This document shows, in pieces, positions 18,095 to 27,404 of a stretch of 64,000 nucleotides of DNA. The DNA comes from Pseudomonas hydrolytica. Lineage in GTDB: Bacteria; Pseudomonadota; Gammaproteobacteria; Pseudomonadales; Pseudomonadaceae. Every line of letters begins with the position of its first letter. The first letter of the stretch is position 1. The DNA is taken from NCBI RefSeq assembly GCF_021495345.1, contig NZ_CP099397.1, positions 3,162,001-3,226,000 of the forward strand, in the 5' to 3' direction. Both the position numbers and the translations under genes were made by a program. The notes beneath the pieces are model-generated. The model saw only the letters and a list, made by a program, of their open reading frames with translations, ran no database searches and had not been told where the DNA came from.

Positions 18095-18106
18095 GACCGA
18101 GCGGTC
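18095..18106. promoter_or_regulatory. Candidate repressor operator GACCGAGCGGTC upstream of the efflux operon
   Basis: Perfect 5-bp inverted arms with a 2-base centre, 109 bp upstream of the membrane-fusion start. TetR-type repressors of efflux pumps often use similar GACCG/CGGTC palindromes; the cognate regulator would have to be encoded elsewhere. Confidence 0.35.
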
Positions 18107-18118
18107 GGCCTGCGTCAT

Positions 18119-18327
18119 GTTTTCGAACGCGCGGAAGCCGAACCTGGCTGAAATTCTCGTTGAGGTTTTGCTCGAGAGCTGGCGGTGGTGACCCTCGGCG
18201 AAGTGAGATCACCGGCGAGACCGCTCACCACAGAGCCGGTGACGCCCTGTTCGTCGCCAGCGGCACCAACACGCGCAGGGAAGGCCTCAGCGACAGCTCT
18301 ACCAAGCACTACCTGGCCCTAGACTGA
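18119..18327 (+). pseudogene. Decayed cupin-like gene fragment
   Basis: Frame from 18119 reads VFERAEAEPG, stop (18149), NSR, stop (18161), then GFARELAVVTLGEV; both TGA codons stand where a cupin would have Trp (PGWNSRW-type motif). A frameshift near 18203-18207 then joins ITGETAHHRAGDALFVASGTN and a short tail to the TGA at 18325-18327, which looks like the second cupin motif (GDALFVxSGT). The start is lost. Assigned by motif resemblance only. Confidence 0.4.
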
Positions 18328-18410
18328 AACGGCGACTGGTGCCGGGCCGATTCGCGGGCAGTGGGCTAAGCTGGCGACCTGATGCCAGCCAGTGAGGGAT
18401 CACCCAAGAC

Positions 18411-18794
18411 ATGGACAGACGAACGCTCGGCCTCAGCCTGCTGCTGGCGACAAGCGCCGCCAGTGCCGAGGCGATCCCCAGCCTGATCGGCCCGGTCAGC
18501 GATATCGAGGTGATCGAGGATGGCCTCGGCCCGCGGCAGGAGAACTGCGCGGACTTCAAGGTCAGTCCGCAGGCAGTCGCCGAGTTCCTGCGCCACGCCA
18601 TACTCGTTACCGCTCGCCAGGAACACGACTGGTATCTGCATGGCCCATGCCGGGCTTACGGCACCTTCAGCACCCGCTACGGGCAGTGGCAATGGCAAAT
18701 GCTCAATATGGGTACCGCGCGAATCACGGCAGTGACGGGAGAGCAGTTCCTGCTCGCCGACCCGCGGGAGGAGTCGTCGCCGGAAGATCAGTAG
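18411..18794 (+). CDS. Small exported protein of unknown function
   Basis: 127 aa. ATG at 18411. Residues 1-20 form a Sec signal peptide (MDRRTLGLSLLLATSAASAEA, AxA cleavage). The mature part of about 107 aa is polar with two cysteines (NCADF; GPCRAYG) that could form a disulfide and a conserved-looking WYLHGPCRAYGTFSTRYGQWQWQMLNMG stretch rich in Trp/Tyr/Gly. I do not recognise the family. No partner gene is evident. Confidence 0.65.
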   Translation: MDRRTLGLSLLLATSAASAEAIPSLIGPVSDIEVIEDGLGPRQENCADFKVSPQAVAEFLRHAILVTARQEHDWYLHGPCRAYGTFSTRYGQWQWQMLNMGTARITAVTGEQFLLADPREESSPEDQ

Positions 18795-18877
18795 GCGCCC
18801 TCGCCCGCGCCTGTCACTTGCCCTGGCTACACTCTCCTGCCTAGGCTTGCCCCTCGCCTTACTAGGAGAGTCACGCC

Positions 18878-19732
18878 GTGGACAAAGGCCAGACCTGGCG
18901 CCAACGCCTCTACATCATCATCTTCGAAACCAGCACACCGGCCGCTCAGCGCTTCGACAACTGGCTGCTGGTGACCATCCTGGCCAGCCTGGTGGTGGTG
19001 ATGCTCGACAGCGTCGAGCACTTCCATAACCAGTACGCCGAGGTATTCAGAGCACTGGAATGGTTCTTCACCGTTCTTTTCGCCATCGAGTACGGCTTGC
19101 GTCTGTACATATCGCCCAAGCCCATGCGCTATGCCTTCAGTTTCTTCGGCCTGGTGGATCTGCTGGCGGTACTGCCAGCCATCCTCGCGCTGATGTTCGC
19201 CGATGCGCAGTACCTGATGATCGTGCGCGCCATACGCCTGATCCGCGTCTTCCGCGTGCTCAAGCTGCGTCAGTATCTGTCCCAGGCGAATTTCCTGCTG
19301 GTGGCGCTGCGCGGCAGCAAGCAGAAGATCATCGTCTTTCTGGTCAGCGTCTCCACCCTGGTCACGGTATATGGCGCCCTGATGTACGTGATCGAAGGCC
19401 CGGCCAATGGCTTCACCAGCATACCGATCAGCATCTACTGGGCGGTGGTGACGCTGACCACCGTGGGCTTCGGTGACATCACGCCGCAAACGCCCATCGG
19501 TCAGATGCTCGCCACGCTGGTGATGATCACCGGCTACTCGATCATCGCCGTGCCCACCGGCATCTTCACCGCCGAACTGGCCAATGCCATGCGGCTGGAG
19601 GGGCAGATGGAACACGACTGCCCGCATTGCAAGAAGCCCCGCCACGAACACAACGCCAGCTACTGCAACCGCTGCGGCGGGCCCTTGTACAGCCGCGCCC
19701 CGCAAGCGCTGCAGCGAGGTGACACAGACTGA
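18878..19732 (+). CDS. Voltage-gated potassium channel with C-terminal zinc-ribbon
   Basis: 284 aa, GTG start at 18878 preceded by AGGAGAG. Six TM segments: S1 about 28-45, S2 59-78, S3 86-107, arginine-rich S4 RAIRLIRVFRVLKLRQYL (117-134), S5 150-172, pore loop with selectivity filter TVGFGD (195-200), S6 207-228. The cytoplasmic tail carries a CxxC...CxxC zinc-ribbon (DCPHCKK ... YCNRCGG, about 252-273). Tetrameric Kv-type K+ channel of the inner membrane; the zinc-ribbon may set assembly or gating. Stands alone. Confidence 0.9.
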   Translation: MDKGQTWRQRLYIIIFETSTPAAQRFDNWLLVTILASLVVVMLDSVEHFHNQYAEVFRALEWFFTVLFAIEYGLRLYISPKPMRYAFSFFGLVDLLAVLPAILALMFADAQYLMIVRAIRLIRVFRVLKLRQYLSQANFLLVALRGSKQKIIVFLVSVSTLVTVYGALMYVIEGPANGFTSIPISIYWAVVTLTTVGFGDITPQTPIGQMLATLVMITGYSIIAVPTGIFTAELANAMRLEGQMEHDCPHCKKPRHEHNASYCNRCGGPLYSRAPQALQRGDTD

Positions 19733-19814
19733 AGCAAAACCGACAAGCCGTTACGTGGTCATACAGTCGCCCACTGGGCTATAAAGCCGCCTTTTTAGCT
19801 GAAGGAAGCCTGAC

Positions 19815-21272
19815 ATGGCAGTAACCACCAATGACTCTACGGCGCCTGCCAAGGCCGCCTGGATCGGTCTGATCCTGGGCCCCTTGCTGCTGCTCGCCTA
19901 CCTGCTCACCGATCCGCCGGGCGAGCTTTCCAGCGCCGCCTGGGCCACCGTCGGCCTGACGCTGCTGATGGCCACCTGGTGGTCCACCGAGGCCATCCCG
20001 ATTCCCGCCACTTCGCTGCTGCCGATCCTGCTGATCCCGGCACTGGGCATCGACAGCCTCAACGCCGCCACCGCGCCCTACGCCAACCCGACCATCTACC
20101 TGTTCCTCGGCGGCTTCATCCTCGGCCTGGCCATGGAGCGCTGGAATCTGCACAAGCGCATCGCCCTGATGACGCTGCTGGCCATGGGCAGCAAACCGAG
20201 CAAGCAGATCGCCGGCTTCATGCTGGCCACCGCCTTTCTCAGCATGTGGGTGAGCAACACCGCCACCACCATCATGATGCTGCCCATCGGCCTGTCGGTG
20301 ATCGGCCTGCTGACCGGCGAGCAGGAGGCCGGCGACAACGAGCGCGAGCGCTTCGCCACCGCCCTGCTGCTGGCCATCGCCTATGCCGCCAGCGTCGGCG
20401 GTATCGCCACGCTGATCGGCACCCCGCCCAATGCCCTGCTGGCGGCGTTCCTCGCCGACAACTACGAGGTGCAGATCGGCTTCGGTCAGTGGATGCTGCT
20501 CGGCCTGCCGGTGGCGATCATCATGCTGGCGTTCATCTGGTGGTGGCTGACCCGTGGCGGCTTCAACCTGGCCGGGCATGACAGCACCCAGCTGATCCGC
20601 AGCGAACTGGCCGAACTCGGCCCGCTGAGCCGCGGCGAGAAGCTGGTGGCGCTGGTGTTCGTGATCACCGCGCTGGCCTGGGTGTTCCAGCCGTTGGTCG
20701 CCGGCTGGGTGCCCGGCGTCAACGACACCAGCATCGCCATCGCTGCCGCCCTGGCGCTGTTCATCATCCCGGTGGACGCCAAGCAGCGGGTGTTTCTGAT
20801 GAACTGGGAAAGCGCCAGCAAACTGCCCTGGGGCGTGCTGCTGCTGTTCGGCGGCGGCCTGTCACTGGCCGGGGTGATCCGCAGCACCGGCCTGGCCGAG
20901 TGGATCGCGCAGAGCCTTGGCGCCCTGGGCGCCCTGCCGGTGATCGCGATGATCGGCGTGGTGGTGCTGGTGATCATCTTCCTCACCGAGGTCACTTCCA
21001 ACACCGCCACCGCGGCGGCCTTCCTGCCGCTGCTGGGCGCGCTGGCCGTGTCGCAGGGCATGCCGGCCGAGCTGCTGGCCATTCCTGCCGCCATCGCCGC
21101 CAGTTGCGCCTTCATGATGCCGGTGGCGACGCCGCCCAATGCCATCGTGTTCGGCACCGGGCATATGAAGATACAGTCGATGATCAAGGCGGGCTTTGCC
21201 CTCAACCTGTTCGGCGTGGTGCTGGTGACGCTGATCTGCTACCTGCTGGTAGGCATGATCTGGGCGCATTGA
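19815..21272 (+). CDS. SLC13/DASS-family sodium:dicarboxylate-type symporter
   Basis: 485 aa with about eleven to twelve hydrophobic segments. The two-fold repeat of the DASS family is visible: SNT motif MWVSNTATTIMMLPIG (about 147-162) in the first half and EVTSNTATAAAFLPLLG (about 392-408) in the second; the latter is followed by the MMPVATPPNAIVFGTGHMKI signature. Imports C4 or related carboxylates with sodium in known members; the substrate here is not determined. The ATG at 19815 has GAAGGA upstream. Confidence 0.9.
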   Translation: MAVTTNDSTAPAKAAWIGLILGPLLLLAYLLTDPPGELSSAAWATVGLTLLMATWWSTEAIPIPATSLLPILLIPALGIDSLNAATAPYANPTIYLFLGGFILGLAMERWNLHKRIALMTLLAMGSKPSKQIAGFMLATAFLSMWVSNTATTIMMLPIGLSVIGLLTGEQEAGDNERERFATALLLAIAYAASVGGIATLIGTPPNALLAAFLADNYEVQIGFGQWMLLGLPVAIIMLAFIWWWLTRGGFNLAGHDSTQLIRSELAELGPLSRGEKLVALVFVITALAWVFQPLVAGWVPGVNDTSIAIAAALALFIIPVDAKQRVFLMNWESASKLPWGVLLLFGGGLSLAGVIRSTGLAEWIAQSLGALGALPVIAMIGVVVLVIIFLTEVTSNTATAAAFLPLLGALAVSQGMPAELLAIPAAIAASCAFMMPVATPPNAIVFGTGHMKIQSMIKAGFALNLFGVVLVTLICYLLVGMIWAH

Positions 21273-21294
21273 GCCCGGATCGAACCCAAACAAC

Positions 21295-21323
21295 AACGGC
21301 GCCTACGGGCGCCGTTTTCGTTT
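21295..21323. terminator. Rho-independent terminator shared by convergent genes
   Basis: AACGGCGCC (21295-21303) pairs with GGCGCCGTT (21308-21316), followed by TTCGTTT on the plus strand and a T-rich stretch on the minus strand. Ends the SLC13 gene and probably also the ccm/lipoprotein transcript coming the other way. Confidence 0.85.
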
Positions 21324-21345
21324 GGAGGCAACAGGAAATGCGCGA

Positions 21346-21711
21346 TCAGCGGTTCTGATACTGACGGAACAGCCCCGGCGGTATGCCCGAGCTGTCGGTG
21401 GCCTTCCAGGGCCCGCCGGCTTGTGGCGACCAGCTCCAGCCGCCATCCCAGCGATAGAAGATGCGCTCGCGGTAGTAGAGGTCGCGTGCGCCTTCGACCA
21501 CGTACACGCCCAAGGCCGGATTCCAGTGGCTCTTCACTCCGGGCGGCGGTGCGTAGCGCGGGTGCGAGGGCTGCTGGACCGGCGGCAACTTGCCAGCCGG
21601 CGTGCCGGGTTGCTGCGCCGGTGGCAGCTTGCCGACCGGCGGGCTCGGCTGCTGCAGCACGCAGCCGGAGAGACCGAGAGCGATCGCGCAGAGCAGCGCC
21701 AGGCGTTTCAT
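21346..21711 (-). CDS. Small Pro-rich lipoprotein coupled to ccmI
   Basis: 121 aa. Signal peptide with lipobox GLSGCVL (Cys17), then two Pro-rich repeats of the form [11 protein letters not shown] / [11 protein letters not shown], and a C-terminal aromatic domain ([36 protein letters not shown]). Family not recognised. The ATG overlaps the ccmI stop (ATGA), so it is the last cistron of the ccm operon; a role at the cell envelope in cytochrome assembly would be speculation. Confidence 0.75.
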   Translation of the reverse strand: MKRLALLCAIALGLSGCVLQQPSPPVGKLPPAQQPGTPAGKLPPVQQPSHPRYAPPPGVKSHWNPALGVYVVEGARDLYYRERIFYRWDGGWSWSPQAGGPWKATDSSGIPPGLFRQYQNR

Positions 21712-22919
21712 TGTGTCTGCCCGTCGCGGCTGTCGATCAGCAGCGCCTGTGTGTCACGTGCGGTGTTGGAGACCGGGCCCAGCTGGCCGATCCACTCGCC
21801 CTTGGTCGCATTCCCCTCACGCGATACCCGCGCCACCAGCTGCACCTGCTCGAACGCCGACAGCTTGAGCTCGGGCATCATCGCATCGACATCCGACAGG
21901 CTGACCTGCGCCGGCAGGTCGGAAACCTTCATGCGCTTGACCGCCAGCGGCATGGGCGGGCCGCTGAGGGCACGGGCAAAGATGAATACGGCGTCGTCCG
22001 GCTGCACCTGGCGCTGCACCTCGGGCGCCAGCGATACGCTGACTTCCAGCGCGTGCACCTTGGCACCCGGCTCGGCGGCAGCGCCGGGCTGCTCGCCCTC
22101 GCCCATCTGCTGACGGGCGCGCTCGATACCACCGGCGATGGCCATGCGCGACGGGTCCTGCTCCGGCAGCACGGCCACCAGGCGCTCCCAGTAGCGCACG
22201 GCGTCGGCGTAGCGCTGGCTTTCATAGGCGGCGATACCGAGCAGGCCGAGGCTGGTGACCTCCTCCGGATCGGCCTTCAGCGCCTCGTCGGTCAGAGCCT
22301 GCAGTTGCTCGTTCCACTGCTTGCCTTCGGCGAAGTACAGCGCCTGCGCCCACTGGCCGAGCAGCTCCGGCGCGCGGCCGGCAAGATTCACCGCCTGCTC
22401 GAAGGCCTTGGCGGCATCGCCGGCACGCTCCTGGGCCATGTAGGTGCGACCGAGGAAGTACCAGGCCTCGGCCGAATCCGGCTGCTGCTTGACGGTCTGC
22501 TCCAGGCGCGCGGTCATCTCCTCGATGCTCTGCGGCTGCTGGGCGGCGAAGTTGCGCGCCTGCTCGACCTGATCGAGCGCGCCCCAGTGCAGATACAGGG
22601 CGACGCCCAGCACCGGTACCAGCAGTGCGCAGACCAGCGGCACCTTGCCGCCGAGCACGCCGCTGCGACGCTGCACGCCTTCGGTGTCGGCCAACAGTTC
22701 GCGCGCGGCTTCGGCACGGCCGGCCTCGAGCTGCGCATCATCGAGCACGCCGACCTGGCGCTGGGCTTCCAGCTCCTGCAGGCGCTCCTGATAGAGGGTG
22801 ACGTTGAGCGCGGTGCGGTCTTCTTCGGCCTGCAGCTTGCGAATGCGCAGCACCGGAATCAGCAGAAACGCCAGGGCGGTCAGCAACAGCAGCCCGGCGG
22901 GCAACCAGAAATCGATCAT
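21708..22919 (-). CDS. ccmI: Cytochrome c maturation protein CcmI (CycH)
   Basis: 403 aa. Two N-terminal TM helices (about 3-22 and 94-113), a cytoplasmic loop with a Leu-zipper-like segment, then TPR repeats ([34 protein letters not shown]) in the periplasm that hold apocytochrome c for heme ligation; the C-terminal domain is of the CcmI/CycH type. Overlaps ccmH by 4 bp. Confidence 0.93.
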   Translation of the reverse strand: MIDFWLPAGLLLLTALAFLLIPVLRIRKLQAEEDRTALNVTLYQERLQELEAQRQVGVLDDAQLEAGRAEAARELLADTEGVQRRSGVLGGKVPLVCALLVPVLGVALYLHWGALDQVEQARNFAAQQPQSIEEMTARLEQTVKQQPDSAEAWYFLGRTYMAQERAGDAAKAFEQAVNLAGRAPELLGQWAQALYFAEGKQWNEQLQALTDEALKADPEEVTSLGLLGIAAYESQRYADAVRYWERLVAVLPEQDPSRMAIAGGIERARQQMGEGEQPGAAAEPGAKVHALEVSVSLAPEVQRQVQPDDAVFIFARALSGPPMPLAVKRMKVSDLPAQVSLSDVDAMMPELKLSAFEQVQLVARVSREGNATKGEWIGQLGPVSNTARDTQALLIDSRDGQTQ

Positions 22920-23404
22920 CGGTCTTTGTGGTCCTGAGAGTTTTGCTCGAGCAGCGCAGCCAGGCGCTGCTGCTCATCGGCGGAGAGAACGGCGGCCGAA
23001 CGGTCCTTCTGCTGCCCGCGGCGGCGCAGAAGAATCACCCCAAGCACGCCGAAACCTATCAGCAGCAGGCCAGCCGGACCGTACCAGAGCAGCAGCGTGC
23101 GGCTGGTCAGCGGTGGCTTGTAGAGCACGAAGTCGCCATAGCGGGAAACCAGGAAGTCGATGATCTGCTCGTTGCTCTTGCCCTCTTCGAGCATGCGATA
23201 GATTTCGCCACGCAGGTCCATGGCGATCGGCGCATCGGAGTCGGCGATGTTCTGGTTCTGGCATTTCGGGCAGCGCAGCTCTTCGATCAGGTTGCGATAG
23301 CGCTGGCGCTCGGCCTCGCTGGCGAACTCGAAGGTATCGATGGCGGCATGGGCGCTGGCCAACAGGCCCAGCGCCAAACCGGCGGACATCAGCAAACGCT
23401 TCAT
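22916..23404 (-). CDS. ccmH: Cytochrome c maturation protein CcmH (CycL)
   Basis: 162 aa. Signal peptide (1-20), periplasmic domain with the redox motif LRCPKCQNQ (Cys45, Cys48) that reduces apocytochrome c, a TM helix near 105-125 and a short cytoplasmic tail. Matches the short, CcmI-separate form found in pseudomonads. Overlaps both ccmG and ccmI by 4 bp. Confidence 0.95.
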   Translation of the reverse strand: MKRLLMSAGLALGLLASAHAAIDTFEFASEAERQRYRNLIEELRCPKCQNQNIADSDAPIAMDLRGEIYRMLEEGKSNEQIIDFLVSRYGDFVLYKPPLTSRTLLLWYGPAGLLLIGFGVLGVILLRRRGQQKDRSAAVLSADEQQRLAALLEQNSQDHKDR

Positions 23405-23940
23405 GGCTGGGCCTCGTCGACCAGTTCTTGATAGATCGGCGCCAGCTTCTCACGCCAGACGCGCTCGTCGATGGTGCCGACAAACTTGTGCCGGATGATG
23501 CCCTGGGCATCGACGAAGAAGGTTTCCGGCGCGCCGTAGACGCCCAGGTCCAGGCCCAGGCTGCCCTTGGCGTCCTCGATATTGAGCTGATAGGGGTTGT
23601 GCAGGTCGCGCAGCCACTTCTGCGCCGGCCCCCGCTCGTCCTTGTAGTTGACGCCATGGATCACCACCCCGGCCTCGGCCAGCTTGTTCAGCACCGGATG
23701 CTCGTGGCGGCAGGCCGGGCACCAGGTGGCCCAGACGTTGACCAGCGCGGGCCGGCCCTTGATGTCGGCCTCGCTGAGGGTGCGCTCGGGATCGTCCAGC
23801 GAGGGCAGGCTGAAGGCCGGGAACGGCTTGCCGATCAACGCCGACGGCAGTTCGGACGGGTCGAGGAACAGGCCGCGGTAGAGGAACACGGCGATGCCGA
23901 GAAATGCCAGCAACGGCAACAGCAACAGCAGACGTCTCAT
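23401..23940 (-). CDS. ccmG: Thiol:disulfide interchange protein CcmG (DsbE)
   Basis: 179 aa membrane-anchored thioredoxin. TM anchor at 3-22; thioredoxin fold with WATWCPACRHE (Cys74, Cys77) and the GVNYKDE insert typical of CcmG; cis-Pro region GAPETFFVD. Keeps CcmH/apocytochrome cysteines reduced in the periplasm. Overlaps ccmF by 4 bp. Confidence 0.95.
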   Translation of the reverse strand: MRRLLLLLPLLAFLGIAVFLYRGLFLDPSELPSALIGKPFPAFSLPSLDDPERTLSEADIKGRPALVNVWATWCPACRHEHPVLNKLAEAGVVIHGVNYKDERGPAQKWLRDLHNPYQLNIEDAKGSLGLDLGVYGAPETFFVDAQGIIRHKFVGTIDERVWREKLAPIYQELVDEAQP

Positions 23941-25910
23941 GCGCTGGCCTCCTGCATGCCCAGTGCTTCGCGCACGCGGGTTCTGACCTTGATGCGGTAG
24001 CGCTTGTCGGCGGCGGCGAGGAAGCCGCCGAAGCCCATCAGCAGCGCGCCCAGCCAGATCCAGCGGACGAACGGCTTGATGTGCACGCGCACCGCCCAGG
24101 CGCCCTGCTCCAGCGGCTCGCCGAGGGCGACGAACAGATCACGGGTGAAGCCGGCATCGATGCCCGCCTCGGTCATGGTGGCCTGCTGCACGGTGTACAG
24201 ACGCTTCTCCGGGTGCAGCACCTTGATCTGCCGCTCGCCGTCGAACACGCGCACCGTGCCCTTGTCGGAAATGAAGTTGGGGCCTTCATGGTGCACGGCG
24301 CCGTCGAACTGGAAGCGATAGCCGCCCAGCTCCACCGAATCGCCCGGCGCCATGCGCAGGTCGCGCTCGTAGCTGCCGAGGCTGGTCAGTACCACGCCCA
24401 GGGCGCACACGGCGAAACCCAGGTGCGCGATCTGCATGCCCCAGTAGCTGCGGCCCAGGCTCGGCAGGCCTTTGAGCAGGCCCTTGTGGCGGGTCTTGTC
24501 GAGAATGTCGCGCACCCCGGCCAGGACCACCCAGAACGCCAGCAGGCACACGGCCAGCACCGCCCAGTTGAAATCGCCATGGACGAAGGTGGCGATGAGC
24601 GCCAGCACCACGCTGGCCACCAGCACCGGGGCCAGCATGCGGCCCAGCCAGTTCAGCGGGGTGTCCTTCCAGCGCACGATCACACCGACGCTGATCACTG
24701 CCATCAGCAGCGCCATCAGCGGCAGGAACAGGGCGTTGAAGTAAGGCGGGCCGACTGACAGCTTGGCGCCGGTCAGGGCATCGAGCACCAGCGGATACAG
24801 CGTGCCGAGCAGGATCATCGCCGCCGACACCACCAGCACGATGTTGTTGACCAGCAGCAGCGTCTCGCGCGACCACAGGCCGAAGCCCACCTGGCTCTTG
24901 ACCACCGGCGCACGCACGGCGAACAGCGCCAGCGAACCGCCGACCACGATCAGCAGGAAGGCGAGGATGAACACGCCGCGCTCCGGGTCGGTGGCGAAGG
25001 CATGCACCGAGGTGAGCACGCCGGAACGTACCAGGAAGGTCCCCAGCAGGCTGAGGGAGAAGGCGGCGATGGCCAGCAGCACGGTCCAGCTCTTGAACAC
25101 ACCACGCTTCTCGGTCACGGCCAGCGAGTGGATCAAGGCGGTGCCCACCAGCCAGGGCATAAAGGAAGCGTTCTCCACCGGGTCCCAGAACCACCAGCCG
25201 CCCCAGCCCAGCTCGTAGTAGGCCCACCAGGAGCCCAGGGCGATACCGATGCCGAGGAAAGCCCAGGCGACGATGGTCCACGGCCGCGACCAGCGCGCCC
25301 AGGCGGCGTCCAGCTTGCCGCCGAGCAGTGCGGCAATGGCGAAGGCAAAGGCCACCGAGAAGCCGACGTAGCCCATGTACAGCATCGGCGGATGGACGAT
25401 CAGGCCGAAGTCCTGCAGCAGCGGGTTGAGGTCGCGTCCGTCCATCGGCGAGTTCGGCAGCAGGCGCTCGAAGGGGTTGGAGGTGACGATCAGAAACAGC
25501 AGGAAGCCAATGCTGATCATGCCCATCACCGCCAGCACGCGGGCGAGCATCTCTTCCGGCAGATGGCGCGAGAAGATCGCCACGGCGAAGGTCCAGCCGG
25601 CCAGGATCAGCGCCCACAGCAGCAGCGAGCCTTCGTGGGCGCCCCACACCGCACTGAACTTGTAGTACCAGGGCAGCGCGCTGTTGGAGTTGTGCGCCAC
25701 ATAGGCGACGGAGAAGTCGTCGACCATGAAGGCATAGGTCAGGCAGATGAACGAGAACAACAGGAAGACGAACTGCCCCCAGGCCGCCGGCTGCGCCAGG
25801 CTCATCCACTGGTGGTCACCGCGCCAGGCACCGATCAACGGCAGCGTGGCCTGTACCAGGCACAGGCACAGCGCCAGGATCATCGCCAGATGGCCGAGCT
25901 CGGGGATCAT
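23937..25910 (-). CDS. ccmF: Heme lyase subunit CcmF
   Basis: 657 aa polytopic inner-membrane protein of the cytochrome c heme lyase complex with CcmH and CcmI. The tryptophan-rich WWD motif [19 protein letters not shown] (about 236-254) and the conserved HxxxxEGSLLLW segment (about 92-99) are present. Overlaps ccmE and ccmG by 4 bp. Confidence 0.96.
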   Translation of the reverse strand: MIPELGHLAMILALCLCLVQATLPLIGAWRGDHQWMSLAQPAAWGQFVFLLFSFICLTYAFMVDDFSVAYVAHNSNSALPWYYKFSAVWGAHEGSLLLWALILAGWTFAVAIFSRHLPEEMLARVLAVMGMISIGFLLFLIVTSNPFERLLPNSPMDGRDLNPLLQDFGLIVHPPMLYMGYVGFSVAFAFAIAALLGGKLDAAWARWSRPWTIVAWAFLGIGIALGSWWAYYELGWGGWWFWDPVENASFMPWLVGTALIHSLAVTEKRGVFKSWTVLLAIAAFSLSLLGTFLVRSGVLTSVHAFATDPERGVFILAFLLIVVGGSLALFAVRAPVVKSQVGFGLWSRETLLLVNNIVLVVSAAMILLGTLYPLVLDALTGAKLSVGPPYFNALFLPLMALLMAVISVGVIVRWKDTPLNWLGRMLAPVLVASVVLALIATFVHGDFNWAVLAVCLLAFWVVLAGVRDILDKTRHKGLLKGLPSLGRSYWGMQIAHLGFAVCALGVVLTSLGSYERDLRMAPGDSVELGGYRFQFDGAVHHEGPNFISDKGTVRVFDGERQIKVLHPEKRLYTVQQATMTEAGIDAGFTRDLFVALGEPLEQGAWAVRVHIKPFVRWIWLGALLMGFGGFLAAADKRYRIKVRTRVREALGMQEASA

Positions 25911-26392
25911 TGTGCGCTCTCCTGCTGATAGCCTTTCGCGGCTTTGGCCTCATTGTGCTTCTGCATCATTCCGCTCTTTTCTAGCGCCTGCATGACTTCA
26001 GGCGGCATGTAGTTCTCGTCGTGCTTGGCCAGCACCTCGTCGGCCACCAGCACGCCGTCTTCGTTGACCCGACCGAGGGCAACGATGCCCTGCCCTTCAC
26101 GGAACAGGTCCGGGAGGATGCCGTGGTAGCGGATGGTCACGCCGTGGGCGCCGTCGGTGACGACGAAATCCACTTCCAGGGTATCGGGCGAACGCTTGAC
26201 CGAGCCCTCCTCCACCAGGCCGCCGGCACGGATGCGGGTGCCCTCCGGCGCTTCACCGTTGGCGATCTGGCTGGGGGTGTAGAACAGGTTGATGTTCTCC
26301 TGCAGCGCGGTCAGCGCCAACGCCACGGCGATGCTGACGCCACAGAGGATGGCCAGAACGATGTACAGGCGTTTCTTGCGGACCGGATTCAC
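25907..26392 (-). CDS. ccmE: Heme chaperone CcmE
   Basis: 161 aa from a GTG at 26392 (GTGAATCCGGTC, giving the usual MNPVRKKRL start); the longer frame is an overlap with ccmD and ccmC sequence. Single N-terminal TM helix (9-29), OB-fold domain, and the heme-ligating His124 in [12 protein letters not shown]. Carries heme covalently to CcmF. Start overlaps ccmD stop (GTGA). Confidence 0.94.
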   Translation of the reverse strand: MNPVRKKRLYIVLAILCGVSIAVALALTALQENINLFYTPSQIANGEAPEGTRIRAGGLVEEGSVKRSPDTLEVDFVVTDGAHGVTIRYHGILPDLFREGQGIVALGRVNEDGVLVADEVLAKHDENYMPPEVMQALEKSGMMQKHNEAKAAKGYQQESAQ

Positions 26393-26565
26393 TTCGACTT
26401 CTCCCGGCGCAAACGGCGCGCCTCGTCTTGCAGGTAACGGCGGCGCGCCAGGATCGGCAGCACCACATTCAACGCCAGAATCGCCAGGCTGATGCCGTAG
26501 GCGCTCCATACGTATACGCCATGGGTGCCCATGGCGAGAAAATCGGCAAAGGACGAAAAGCTCAT
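26389..26565 (-). CDS. ccmD: Heme exporter accessory protein CcmD
   Basis: 58 aa; ATG at 26565. One TM helix (about 17-40) with the family pattern [16 protein letters not shown] followed by a basic tail ([19 protein letters not shown]). Needed for release of holo-CcmE from CcmABC. Overlaps ccmC by 4 bp and ccmE by 4 bp. Confidence 0.9.
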   Translation of the reverse strand: MSFSSFADFLAMGTHGVYVWSAYGISLAILALNVVLPILARRRYLQDEARRLRREKSK

Positions 26566-27317
26566 GCCTTGCCCTCCACGAGGTTCTGCACTTCGGTCTT
26601 CACCCAGCTGCTGCGTGCCTCGCGCTTGAGCACCTCCAGGCGCATGCGATAGAGCAGCACGGCGCCGAAGAAGCAGTAGAAGCCCAGCACCGCCAGCAGC
26701 AGCGGCAGCCACATTTCCACCGGCATGGCCGGCTTCTCGGTGATCTTGAAGGTGGCGGTCTGGTGCAGCGAGTTCCACCACTCCACCGAGTACTTGATGA
26801 TCGGAATGTTCACCACGCCGACGATGGCCAGCACGGCGCAGGCCTTGGCGGCGCTGTCGCGGTTGCTGATGGCGTTGCCCAGGGCGATGACGCCGAAGTA
26901 GAGGAACAGCAGGATCAGCATCGAGGTCAGGCGCGCGTCCCACACCCAGTAGGTGCCCCAGGTCGGCTTGCCCCAGATGGCGCCGGTGAGCAGCGCGATG
27001 GCGGTCATCCAGGCACCGATGGGCGCGGCCTGCTGCAGGGCGACGTCGGCCAGTTTCATCTTCCAGACCAGGCCCACCAGGCCGGCGATGGCCAGCGTCA
27101 CGTAGATGGACTGGGCGAGGAACGCCGCAGGCACGTGGATGTAGATGATGCGGAAGCTGTTGCCCTGCTGGTAGTCCGGCGGTGCGAAGGCCAGGCCCCA
27201 GACCAGGCCGGAGACGATCAGCAGCACCGCGGCGATGCTCAGCCAGGGCAGCCAGCGACCGCTCATCTCATAGAACCACTTGGGCGAACCCCATTTGTGA
27301 AACCAGGTCCAGTTCAT
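26562..27317 (-). CDS. ccmC: Heme handling permease CcmC
   Basis: 251 aa, six TM segments with the WWD-family motif [13 protein letters not shown] near residue 127-139 and flanking conserved His. Loads heme onto CcmE. ATG at 27317 ([16 protein letters not shown]); upstream in-frame codons belong to a hairpin repeat. Confidence 0.94.
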   Translation of the reverse strand: MNWTWFHKWGSPKWFYEMSGRWLPWLSIAAVLLIVSGLVWGLAFAPPDYQQGNSFRIIYIHVPAAFLAQSIYVTLAIAGLVGLVWKMKLADVALQQAAPIGAWMTAIALLTGAIWGKPTWGTYWVWDARLTSMLILLFLYFGVIALGNAISNRDSAAKACAVLAIVGVVNIPIIKYSVEWWNSLHQTATFKITEKPAMPVEMWLPLLLAVLGFYCFFGAVLLYRMRLEVLKREARSSWVKTEVQNLVEGKA

Positions 27318-27335
27318 GCTCGACTCATCATTCGG

Positions 27336-27390
27336 ACGTAGCCCGTATTCGATCCGGGGAAGCCACTCCCGGAGCACGTCCGGGCTACGT
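27336..27390. repeat. ACGTAGCCCG...CGGGCTACGT hairpin between ccmB and ccmC
   Basis: Outer arms at 27336-27345 and 27381-27390 with an inner CCGGG/CCCGG stem; same family as the hairpin after pyk. It takes up most of the 87-bp ccmB-ccmC gap, the only sizeable gap in the ccm operon. Confidence 0.8.
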
Positions 27391-27404
27391 ATCACGGTTC
27401 GTTA

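Larger units (their letters stand above)
17987..18410. other. 424-bp region between the efflux operon and a small secreted protein gene
   Basis: Contains a GACCG-AG-CGGTC palindrome and a decayed cupin-like reading frame; otherwise no gene recognised. No local regulator gene for the efflux operon is present. Confidence 0.7.

Noticed and set aside
19770..19800. GGCT-ATAA-AGCC followed by CCTTTTT as a terminator of the K+ channel gene
   Set aside because: The stem is only 4 bp; too weak to call.
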